Assembly: GCA_903813345.2 (NCBI GenBank)
Contig: CAIIXF020000009.1
Span: 20,795,759 to 20,859,758, forward strand
Source: Owenia fusiformis
Taxonomy: Eukaryota > Annelida > Polychaeta > Sabellida > Oweniidae
Reading direction: 5' to 3'
Length of the DNA stretch: 64,000 nucleotides
The translations under genes were made by a program, and so were the position numbers. Positions 1-11,800 of this stretch are shown here, one piece after another (within the stretch, counting starts at the first letter, position 1; every line of letters begins with the position of its first letter). Under the pieces are notes generated by a model that did not search any database, was not told the DNA's origin, and saw only the letters and a program-made list of their open reading frames with translations.

Positions 1-1758
1 GTTAGTCAACTTGTCAATAGAACCACCTGAGACTTTGACAAAATCTGATCCAGCTAGTCATCCTTATATGACTGTTACACAGCTCCTATTTCCATCTACA
101 GCATAAACAATAAATAATATGAGAAAGCCATGCTTTGTTAGTTTGATTGGTTCCTAAGGGAGATTGCTAGTGAGGGTAGATACTGTTGCTATCAACTCTA
201 TGCGCGGCTGATATAACTCTCTATAAGGGAGCTTATACTAAATCACAATTCCTTAATCCAATTTCAATTAATTTCCCATTTCACTTTGTTTTTTAATAGT
301 TAATAACACATGTACATTAATTGAAACTTCTCATATAAAACAGAATATAAAAAATACAGGATAAGGATAAGTTTTATTAATTTCAATCTATTTATCTCAT
401 TTGATAATATAACAGGCCATTTGGTATTTTTGTATACCTGCTAAAAAAGGTAAAAAAGTAATTACCCAAGTAACATGAGAAAAATTAATTGATTCTAGGC
501 CAGAGTTGCTTTGCTTGCTCCTTACCTTCCATTTGAACGCATTACGTTTTTCTCTATTAATACAAATGTCTTCTTTATGAAGTTGATTGATTTTATCCAT
601 TAGTTCTGAGTAAATATAAACCTCAATTAATGCTATGCTCCATCTACATTCCGTGAAACTTACAAATCGAGTATATTTATACAAAGTAACTGCAAACATA
701 GATATCAAGTACCTTATGATTGATCTTGATGACATAATGTCTTCGTTCTGAATGGCATTACATTTCCATAAGTCCCCACTTTCTAGAGAACTAATCATCG
801 CAATAACCCAAATGCCAGTAGGTAGTTACCAGTTTCCTCACCAGGTGGCTAATTATGGTCAGATAACATGACAAAAATGTAGTAGAAAGTTCCCCAAGAC
901 TTGAATATTCAACAGATTAGTTTTAGTTTCAATTTTTATACAATCTTTATGTGTCTTAAATGATAAGCCACATAAAAGACGTGATTAAAGACAGAAGTGA
1001 AATATACGTGCTTTTAAATGGACTATAGTCTACTCCTGAAATAAGCATTTTTTAACCTTCCCATGTATTCATGGGTAGGTTAAAATTTCACCTGAAGACC
1101 TGAAATCAAGTTGTCAGTTTTTTCTATATTTTTATTAATTGATGTTCAATAGACCATTTAACCAGATGCTGTTTCATTAGCAATGTTTTGTCTCATAATA
1201 CGTCTATCAATATTAATGGATGAAAGCGATATATTATATGTGCTTAAAGGCGAAGATGATAAAATAGAATAATAAATATGCTGAGTGTGCCCTATGCCCC
1301 CCCCCTTATCAGTCTCTTAGACTGTTTTAAAAAGAAAGTGGAGGTGGTACATGATTTGTTTTAAAATTTAATATGTATATTTTAAAGATCTTTGGTAATT
1401 ACATGTACTTTAGGGTTGTTTTGTCTCTGTAATATTGGTAAAGTAAAGCAATGGTCAGTCAGATAACATAAGTACTTAATACAGTGAAAGTGAAAGTGAA
1501 AACATATTCCTTATTAATGATTTTATCCCTCATGTTTGTATCAAGGTGAATCTCAAAATAAGATTAATTTACCTTTAACCTTTTTTAAATTTTAGCATCT
1601 GCATCGAAGCATGAATATTGCATGTCAGCGGTGACATCTTTTAATTGTCTTTATTTCATTTTACTTATTTTGCATGTTGTGTGTTGCTTGATTTAGATTA
1701 TATTTCTTTTATTAGGAATGTTGTGGTAACTTATTATTTCATTTTCATGATATTGCAG
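1..1758. other. AT-rich stretch without a recognised gene (5' intron or flank of the cadherin)
   Basis: I see no exon with coding character here. The cadherin's first recognised EC1 exon starts in phase 1, so an upstream exon with a start codon and signal peptide must exist. I looked for an ATG followed by a hydrophobic run and a phase-1 donor and found none convincing; it probably lies before base 1. The 133-codon open frame on the - strand at 397-798 has no recognisable motif. Confidence 0.5.
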
Positions 1759-1773
1759 TGAGCAGTCAGGGAG
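1759..1773 (+). CDS. CDH23: Candidate 15-nt microexon before EC1 of the cadherin
   Basis: A good acceptor (TTCATGATATTGCAG) and a consensus donor (GAG then GTATGT) bracket 15 nt. Entered in phase 1 after a G it reads V-S-S-Q-G and leaves phase 1. Both EC1 start exons begin with the same V-S-S. Being a multiple of three it could be included or skipped without changing frame. Length, phase and sites fit, but this is a prediction only. Confidence 0.35.
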
Positions 1774-2212
1774 GTATGTAATTACTGTATGCTCCCTTGA
1801 AACATACAGATTAACAATGTGTGAATGCAATTGCTGAATCTTATCATTATTTACACATCTTCATTAACATTAAATATTAATTAAACAAAATCAATTAACC
1901 TATTGTAATTTGATCAAATCTTGATTTCTCACATCTCTCTATTAACATAACTTGCTAACACATATACTCATCTGAGAATGATGCAAAATAGTTTTTATCC
2001 AGTTTTACATGCACATGTAATATTTAGGAACATCACTTTACATTATTTATGCAGTGCTTATACATTTAAATAAGAGAGTAACTAATATCAGCATTCACGT
2101 CCATATTTAGTTTGTTACATCATCAACCTTCATCGGCTAGCATCAATTAGAGAAAAGTTTTCATCATAGTTTTTCTGATGCTTTCATGAGTATTCATAAA
2201 TTTGTATTTCAG

Positions 2213-2242
2213 CTGAAGCCTCGGAGAATAATGATAATGAAT
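2213..2242 (+). CDS. CDH23: Candidate 30-nt microexon before EC1 of the cadherin
   Basis: Acceptor TTTGTATTTCAG and donor AAT/GTATGT bracket 30 nt. Read in phase 1 it gives an acidic, Asn-rich linker (A-E-A-S-E-N-N-D-N-E) and leaves phase 1, compatible with either EC1 start exon. It would lengthen the segment between signal peptide and EC1. Short matches of this kind occur by chance, so confidence is low. Confidence 0.3.
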
Positions 2243-2768
2243 GTATGTTAACAGCACCTCATTTTAGCACTTACTGTGTGACCTTGACCCTTAACAACTC
2301 TTTCTAACCAATAACAATGAATCATTTAATAATGAAGTTTGATTTCAACTTTTATCTGATTTTGAAAACAATCAAGAAAATATAAATTCTGTATTTTTCC
2401 TTTCTGTGTTTTGTGAATAGTCGTAGAATGTTTTCTCTTCTAGTCAACGGGTTGAAAATAGATGAGCACTTCCTGTTTGCTGAGTGAACATATTTAATTT
2501 TTTTTGTTACATGGAATTACATTTAATGTTAATTTTATTCAAGATATGTGTATGTATTTATTTACATGAAGCCCTGTGTTGATGTTGCTCTTTTATGATA
2601 TTCTCCACTTTCCAGTATGATTTATTTCTTAAATACTATGTTTGTTATCAGATTTTTTATTATTCATTTTGTCACACAATTATATCACATATTTTTCTGT
2701 ATCGTATATTAGAATGAAGTTTTAATGTTTATCTCACTGACTCATGTTAATCTTGTTTTATATTCCAG

Positions 2769-2840
2769 TGTCCAGCAACAACCCTCCAAGGTTTATTAAC
2801 TTTCCATCTGTAGCGATACAGCCTGAGGATGCCCCTGCTA
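2769..2840 (+). CDS. CDH23: CDH23 exon, EC1 start, version A
   Basis: 72 nt, phase 1 to 1, acceptor TATTCCAG and donor GTAAGT. It reads VSSNNPPRFINFPS then VAIQPEDAPA, the first strands of EC1, and continues as N-T-V-L-G in the exon at 4381. Human EC1 has the matching N-R-L-P-F-F-T-N ... S-E-D-T-P-V-G. It is one of two alternative exons. Confidence 0.8.
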
Positions 2841-5800
2841 GTAAGTGTATATGTCTAGTTATTATTTTCTCATTTTCTTTTATTCTTTCTTCTGTCTTTC
2901 TGTTTTAGTTTCTAGCCAGAAGCCACCTCGATGGGTTGGTTCTGATCCTTTTGTATATCAAACACCAGAAGATACTCCAAATAGTGAGTTATAAAAGTGT
3001 ACTTACAAGGATAGGTATCTGGGAGCTTTGAATTCCCTTATATTTGAATTCCCTGACATTTTGATCCCCCTACCCATCACTTAAATATGCACTATTCATT
3101 CGAAGAATCCTCACCATAGTTATGTAATCCTCACCATAGTTATGTTATCCTCACCATAGTTATGTAATCCACGCCATAGTTATGTAATCCTCACCATAGT
3201 TATGTAATCCTCACCATAGTTATGTAATCCTCACCATAGTTATGTTATCCTCACCATAGTTATGTAATCCTCACCATAGTTATGTAATCCTCACCATAGT
3301 TATGTAATCCTCACCATAGTTATGTAATCCTCACCATAGTTATGTTATCCTCACCATAGTTATGTTATCCTCACCATAATTATGTAATCCACACCATAGT
3401 TATGTAATCCTCACCATAGTTATGTTATCCTCACCATAGTTATGTTATCCTCACCATAGTTATGTAATCCTCACCATAGTTATGTTATCCTCACCATAGT
3501 TATGTAATCCTCACCATAGTTATGTAATCCACGCCATAGTTATGTAATCCTCACCATAGTTATGTAATCCTCACCATAGTTATGTAATCCTCACCATAGT
3601 TATGTAATCCTCACCATAGTTATGTAATCCTCACCATAGTTATGTTATCCTCACCATAGTTATGTTATCCTCACCATAATTATGTAATCCACACCATAGT
3701 TATGTCATCCTCACCATAGTTATTTTATGTTAGAACACCGGTGTTATACCAGAATCACCCACCTGTCTTTCAAAGAGTCTGTCAGTCAGTCGGCATTAGC
3801 TCCTTAAAATATGCTTTGTCTACATGCTTTAAGAGAATCACTGAACTCCTCAAGTAAACCGGAGCTTGTCATTTGCAGAATGACAATTTTCTTCAAATGG
3901 CCATTTTCTCTGACATCATCGTTGATGCAGTATTGACCAACATTATTAAAACATACAAAACTGCAAAATTGCCTTGTCAACTAACTCTGTATTCCGGGTA
4001 ATATCTCATACAATAGAAAAATGGACGTTAAATAACTTTATTATTCTGCATTACAGAAGGATAGCTCTCAGCCCTCACTTCAAAGGCTTTTATTTTTAAT
4101 TAGTGTCTCAAGATTTCTTTGTTAACATCCTAGGCGTGATTGAATTGTGAAGTCTCTTTAAGTCTATTTATATTATTTTGTTTATGGATTGTTGCAAAGC
4201 TGAAACAAAAAAGGAATTAATATATATTTTCTGAATTAGAATTACTTCCTTTATGCACTGAAAAGGAGTCATTTGAAGAAGGGAAAGCTGTATTTTCAAA
4301 GCAGTTTTTATTGGACTTTTAACACTTGAATCTCCCTTCATGTACAGGCATGTCACCTTTATATTTATATTTTCTTACAGATACTGTTCTTGGTACATTA
4401 TATGCAGAAGATGAAGATAGTTCTCAACTAACATTTGGTATTGTTGGTGACCTAGCACAAAGCATTATAAGACTCGGGCCAACCACTAGTTTAGAAAAAA
4501 TATTTCAATGTGAAATCATCCTAAAAGGGAACTTGGATCGTGAGGTAATGTTTTCATTCTTATATTATCTAATACATGTATCATTATTTCTAGGCAAGGT
4601 TTCATACTTGCCCCAGGGATTGTATTGGGAGTTTAAGAATCTGAAGTAAAGTCAAATATATTTGAGGAGAAGAGGATAATATTACATTAAGTCATATTTT
4701 AGATTCATGAAACTCTGAATTAGGATTATTTTGTGTGTTTAGTGAAATGTATCTGTACTTCATTTTCCATATTATTTGATTATACTTGCAGACTGTCCCT
4801 CGGTATTTCCTTTCTTTCTCAGTATCTGATGGCCCAAACACAGTAAGTACACGGTAATTTATCCATGGTTGTATATCGTAAACAATAATTTCAAATAAAT
4901 ATGAGTGATGCGTCACAACAAATTGAACGGGAAATAAACTGGTGGATGGCATCATAGAAAGCTAAGTGAAAGACATGAGCGTAGTGAGAAGACTGGGAAA
5001 CTTCTGCATCCTTCTTCTATTGGGTACTGAGCTGCATGCCATTCTCTTGCCTTAGCCTCATCAACTAGGTCTTGGTACTCAGCTTTGTTGAGCTGGTGCG
5101 ATATTTTCTGTCATGTCACCATCTGTATCCTCCATCACTGAGAGCTTTAGGGCAACTGCTGAGCAAGGAAGAAACATCCAACTACACTCAATGTATGGCA
5201 AATGACTGTACATTAAATCTAGGGCAACTGCTGAGAATGTAATTTGATGTACAGTCATTTGTCATGCACTGAGGGCAGTCAGATGTTTCTTCCTTGCCCC
5301 AAAATCTGAGGTTTGATGGAGTTGGTAGCAGGTCAGAGAAAGCTCTTAACTACTTTGTACTTTACATTTTCTTAAATTGTACTTTAACTTGCTTTGTTTA
5401 CATATACATGTACTCTGTACTATTATTTCTTAAGCTTGATTTTTTAAATTATTTTTCATTTAGATCCAGAAATCTGCCACCCTGTATGTCACTGATGTGA
5501 ATGACAATGCTCCTTCCTTCACCAACCTGCCCTACAGAGCTAACATTAAAGAGGTATGCTTTAGTTTCGTATGAGCATCTGCTGTTCAAAGAGAAATCAT
5601 TACTTGGATACAATGATGTCATAGTTAGAGAACAGTGAATTTCTGTTAATGACTCTCAGGTCGTCGTAACAAACTTTCTTTTTTTGATCACTAGTAATGA
5701 CATTTTAAGCTTCTTTCCAAACTACGTTTTTCACTTCAACATTCCAAAGTATTATTATAGATTATATAATAAATGTTAATGGCAGCTTAGGGTTGTTTTT

Positions 5801-8800
5801 ACCTTTCTTGAGTCATTTGGGATAACACAACTTGCCATGGTAATATTTCAGACGGCCGAGAATGGGACGTCAGTGTTCAAAGTATCTGCTACTGATCCTG
5901 ACGAAGGCTATGAGGGTAGTGTCGAGTACAGTATGAAGGTGGGTCTCTTGAAATATGTATAAACTCAAGTCTTTTGTATTATACCGTCCTTGGGTAACCT
6001 AACTGGCCAAGGCACAATTACACTGGTTAAGTAAAAGATATAAAACTGTATCTTGTCAATCAATGAAATGTTTAGATAAATGTATAGAAGTGAATTATTT
6101 TGAAAATTGTATTATTTGTATGTTACTGCATATCAAAACAAGGTATATATTATTTTTTGCATTTGAGGTTTTATTTTGGACTAAAATTTTGCAATTGTAA
6201 TGTAAGCATTTTAAGTTGCATGAAAACATCTGTAAATAATGTTAACTTAGTGAATTTTCGTTAAGTGATATGAATGGCTAATACAAACTACGCAGTCACC
6301 ACTGTATTTCCGAAAAATAAAAATAAAAAATGGAAAATAAAGAGAGTTTGAATTATTTCCAGGACAATTCCATTAGTCTTAGTCCAATAGCCAGCCTTTG
6401 CCAAGGAGGATTCACTTTTCAGAAAATTTCAATGGGGCAAAATTTGACAACTTTGCCCCAACATCAATTGAAAAGTGCTCAGAATGGTGGAAAACTGCAT
6501 GATTTTGAAAGAATTTTTCGCTCAAACCCCCCAAAAAACCTGGCTATGAGCCTTATTCCTAAGTCCAGTATTATCAAACGCTCTCATCAGTTCTTTCACA
6601 CTGAACCCCATTTCTCCTTTCCTTCAGTGTTAGTTCAATGTGTAATGTTTTACTGTATTGCACTCAGTCCTTTACAAATCACCCTCCAAAAAGTACATTT
6701 ACAATGACTGCATATGGGGAATGTTTTTTGTAAAATATAAAGAGAGACAACTAACTTGACTTTTCATTCATTTTTAATTCACTCTAGATGATAACAGAGG
6801 TAGGAGGTTTTACATGTTAACCTACTTTACTGTACTGTATTACACCATACTGTACTGTATTGTATTTTAATGTACTGTACTAAACTGTACTTTTCCTTAC
6901 TGTACTCTGTAATGCAAAAATCATTTCATGCTTCGTCTTTGAGAATCACATCATAATGTTTCACAGCATGAAATGATTTGCTGGTAGTAAGTCTTTCTTT
7001 AGCTACCTAGGGAATAGTTTGTCTTCCCTTTTTATTGTAAATTTTACATGTTTGTGAACACATACAATTAGAGATGGCTTGCTGGGGTTTGCTTTTTATT
7101 ATCCCACCGAACGAAGTTCGAGGGGGATATAGAAAAGCTGTCCGTCCGTCCGTCCGTCCGTCCGTCCGTTCGTGTGTCCGGGCAATAACTCAAATACCGG
7201 TTGACGGATTTCATTCAAATTTTATAGGCTGATGCCTTATGGGTGTAGGACCTCTGCTCGAGAAGGAATTTACAATATGGCTGCTTAATTCAAAATGGCG
7301 GCCATTTTTCGGAAAAAATATAATCTTTAATAACTCAAATACTAGTGGATGGATTTGGTTCAAATTTTATATGCTGTTGCCTGGGTACAAAGGAGCCTTG
7401 CTCAAGAAGACATTTTCAAGATGGCCACCAAATTTCGAAATGGCGGCCATTTTTCGTAAAAAAACGTTATCTTTGATAACTCAAATACCATTGAATGGAT
7501 TTGGTTTAAATTTTAGATGCTGATGCCTAGGGACATAGGAGCTCTGCTCGAGAAAGGAGTTTCAAGATGGCAGCTAAATTTCAAAATGGCGGCCATTTTC
7601 CATAAAAAAACATTATCTTTGATAACTCAATTACCATTGAATGGATTTGGTTCAAATTTTACATGATGATGCCTAGGGACATAGGAGCTCTGCTGGAGAA
7701 GGGATTTTTAAGGCGAGAGCTAAATTTCAAAATGGCCGCCATTTTTCATAAAAGAACGTAACCTTTGATCACTCAAATACCAGTTGACGGATTTGGTTCA
7801 AATTCTATATGCTGATGCCTAGAGGCAAAGAAGTTCTGCTCAAAAATGAATTTTCAAGATGGCCACTAAAATTTCAAAATGGCCACCATTTTTCTTAAAA
7901 AATGTAATTAATGATAACTCAAATACCAGTGGATGGATTTGGTTCCAATTTTATATGCTGATGTTTAGGGAAAAATGAGATCTGCTTCAGAAGAAATTTC
8001 AAAGGCGTTAGCTGAATTTCAAAATGGCTGCCATTTTTCATTAAAAAGTAATCTTTGTAAAACCCAAATACCATTAGATGGACATTCTCTGCTAAAGAAA
8101 AAATCTAAAGATGACAGCTGAATTTCAAAATGGCAACCATGTTTCATAGAAACATAATCTTTGATAATTCAAATACCAGTGGATGAATTTGGCTCAAATT
8201 TTTTATCAAAACATGTTTTGTTCGGTGGGATTTGCTACTCCGTGGAGTTGCTGTTTTTCTAGTTATACTAGGTGTGGTATATCAAATTCAGGAATGGTTT
8301 GTGAATCAAGCTTATGGATATGTGACTTAACAAATGTAAATTGTTTCTCAGTGCTTCTATTTTATTTACTGTTTGTCTTTTATGGAATACTTGCTAATTA
8401 TACTTGCTAATGTATAGGGTATCCATTAAGTTTATTTTTATTTACAATGCAAAGTCTGTTTAAAGATACTTTATGGACACCCTATATATTATTATAATAT
8501 TAAGAATTATATATATATATTATCCAGGCATGTTTTAAATATAAGAATGCTCCAAAACAGTATGTCATTAATGGGTATTTGTGCATGGTGGTATATTATC
8601 TAGGTTCATATTTATATTGCCTTTGATGTGACATTCATCATAGTTAATTATCCCATCGAACGAAGTTCCGAGGGATATAGGGAACGCCTCCGTCCGTCCG
8701 TCCGTACGTACGTCCGTACGTACGTCCGTACGTACGTCCATCCGTCTGTCCGTCCGTCCGTCCGTCTGTCCGTCCGGGCAATAACTCAAATACCGTTGGC

Positions 8801-11800
8801 CCGATTTTGTTCATATTTTGTACACATATACCCTATGGGGGTAGAAGTTCTGCTCGAAAGCCGATTTTCAAAATGGCCGCTCATTTTGAAATGGCGGCCA
8901 TTTTAGTGCCGATTTTACAGTAATTTAGGTGTAATATGTAAAACTGTAATAGCAATATGTTTTAAATGTAAAAAAATTATAAAGGACATTAATAATGCTA
9001 CAAATGTAGATATTAAAGAAGCACATGGCAGCAATCTTGAAAAATGGCGGCCTTTACTCGTCATTTTACGATTTTTGCTATAACTCAAAAAATAGTGGAG
9101 CGATTTTGTTCATATTTGGTATGTGCATACTATAAGCATTGCACACTGTCTAAAGACACTTTTGGTAGAAGGCGGCCGTTTTGAAAAAAATTTTGAAAAA
9201 TGGCCGCCATTTTAATGTATGTTACTATAACTCGAAAAGTAGTGGAGCGATTTTGTTCATATTTGGTATGTGAATACTATAAGCATGGCACACTGTCCTA
9301 TGACACTTTTGGTAGAAGGCGGCCATTTTGAAAAAAAATTTGAAAAATGGCCGCCATTTTAATGTATTTTACTATAATTCGAAAAGTAGTGGAGTGATTT
9401 TGTTCATATTTGATATGTGAATACTTTAAGCATGGCACATTGTCTAATAAAACTTTGGGGAGTAGTCGGCCATTTTGAAAAATGGCCACCATTTTTATGT
9501 GTGTTATTTTACAAGTACGTGTGCGATTTTTCAAAAATTTTAGAGGTGGCTACTTAAAAGCACATTATTTCTTCTGATGACAACTTGGCTAGTGAGCAAC
9601 CATTTTGAAAATGGTGGCCTTTCTGGTGTGTTGTTTTATGATATTTGCTATTCGTTTGTAAAAATGCCAGCCATTTCTGTTCGATGGGATTCGCTACGCT
9701 TTGGCGTTGCCGTTGTTCTGGTTTTAGAATATTTTGTAATTTTCTAAGTATATGGATGTTTGAGAAAATTTGGTTCATCAAGCATGACCATATAATATGT
9801 TTAGGTTAGTTTCCTATTATTATATGATAATTAATACCCTATACTATATATTATGCATTTATTGTCATTAAGCAAGATTTGTTGGTTTGGTAGGGAGGGG
9901 GTTGCACTGATTTTTTATTATATCAAGTGCTTACATGAACCTTTTTATTAAAACTTTAATGCTTATTTGAGGTCAATTCCTTCAGGGCATGTGGATGAGT
10001 AAACTGGAGGACCATATGAAATATTTGCTCTATAATCACTGTGTACCTTATTGAGCAATTCTGTATTACTCACTTCAATGGCTTCATACTGTGCACTCGG
10101 TCTTATTATAAATATCATATTATTCATAGAATGATCCAATGACACATTATTTATAGTATATAGTTTTTAGCTCATATTAGTTCGCAAGTATACTATACTG
10201 TATTTGCTTACTAAGCATGTTCATGGTTTTATTTGGTAGAAGAAAAACAAATTTGAGTTAGATTCATATATGGTTTGAGTATTCTTCATCTATGGTGACT
10301 GCCATTTAGCAAAATAGTGCAATATAATTTTCCTGATGTCATTGGACAGGATATCTCCAGCGGAAATTTTTACACTATTTCCTGAAAAGTGGCGGCAGTC
10401 ACTATTTGTTTTTGTTTTTTTATTATATACCTCATATGTACTCTGTAAACAAAAATAAAAAGTCAGTTTCAATATTTAATGTTGAGTGTTGACAGTTTTT
10501 TATTGGCATTTAAAGGCATTTACCATTCAAACTCCAATATTCCTTGATAGCAAGGAAGATGAAAAGTACTATTGAGTGGTCACATGACCTAAATAAACCA
10601 ATGAGCATCTAGAATACACATGGGGTATACAATAATGATTTAATAATGGTGTACTAAATATATATTATTTTTATTTTTTATTTTAGACTCCAACTACAAT
10701 GTTTACAATTCAAAAAATAACTGGAGAGGTTACGCTGAATGGAAATTTGAACTTTGCAGACAAGAGCTTTTATCAACTAGAAATCATGGCACAGGTATGC
10801 TTATGGAATGTTTATACAAATGTTTTTATAATGTGTTATATATTGACAGGGATTTCATTATCATCAGGCAATGGGTGATTTTCTGTTTGATCGCAAAAAT
10901 CACCTGTTGTATTAAAAATATTTGCAATGGTTCCTAATATATTAAAATAATATATTAAATGATAATCTCCGATAGTTTATTCCTGTTGTTTTCATTATTG
11001 ATTTTCGTTTATTGCTTATTATGTTAGATATTCAAATGCAACATCTGACTGAACTGAAATTTTAGGATCGAGGAGTAGAAATCAAACTTAACAGTACAAC
11101 AGACCTGGTGATTAATGTGGAGAATGTACAAAGCAGACCTCCCATCTTCCTCAACAGACCGTATGTCAGTAGTGTCAAAGAAAATGTAGCTGTGGTATGT
11201 TCTCAATTATTTCGAAACGAAAACGTGTGGTTTTAATTTGAGGATGTGGTTAGGGATATAGGTCATACTACCATTCATAAGTTATTCTAGTCACGCTACT
11301 GACCACATGAGTTTAATTATGTAATAAGCTTGCCCATTTTCATTTTTGGTATTCATTCTCTTATTACCACAAACAAACATATCTAAACAACTCTATAGGC
11401 CTCTGGGCACTAAATATGATATAGCATACCGTATAATGTGCAACTTTGACATAATAATGAAGCATAATCAGTTTCTGTGCGATGATAGAGTTAATATATT
11501 CCTATAATCTATTTATTCCAGGAAAAACCTGTGATTCAGGTGACTGCAATGGACAGAGATACAGGTGTTCCTAACCAGGTCAACTATACTATAGTAGGAG
11601 GTCAGTGAATTTATATTATCTCTGCTATTAGTTGCTGCACAAGGCATACCATATTTTACAGTAAAATGTATTTCTACTGAAAAATCACAAAATTGTTTAT
11701 TGACCTTCATCATAGAGAGTTTGCTCTTTCATATTAATGAGTCCTCAATGTCTAAAGGAAAAGTTGCAAATTGTCAATGTATGCCAACTTGTGACTACAC

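Noticed and set aside
397-798. 133-codon open frame on the - strand
   Set aside because: No recognisable motif, codon use like the AT-rich background, no splice or poly(A) context. Probably chance.
3106-3723. CRISPR-like array
   Set aside because: Repeats are contiguous 20-mers without unique spacers, in a eukaryotic intron.
8568-8906. Open frames on both strands with R-T-D-V or S-V-R-T-Y repeats
   Set aside because: Translation of the CCGT/CGTA microsatellite in element B; the same happens at 29643-29951.
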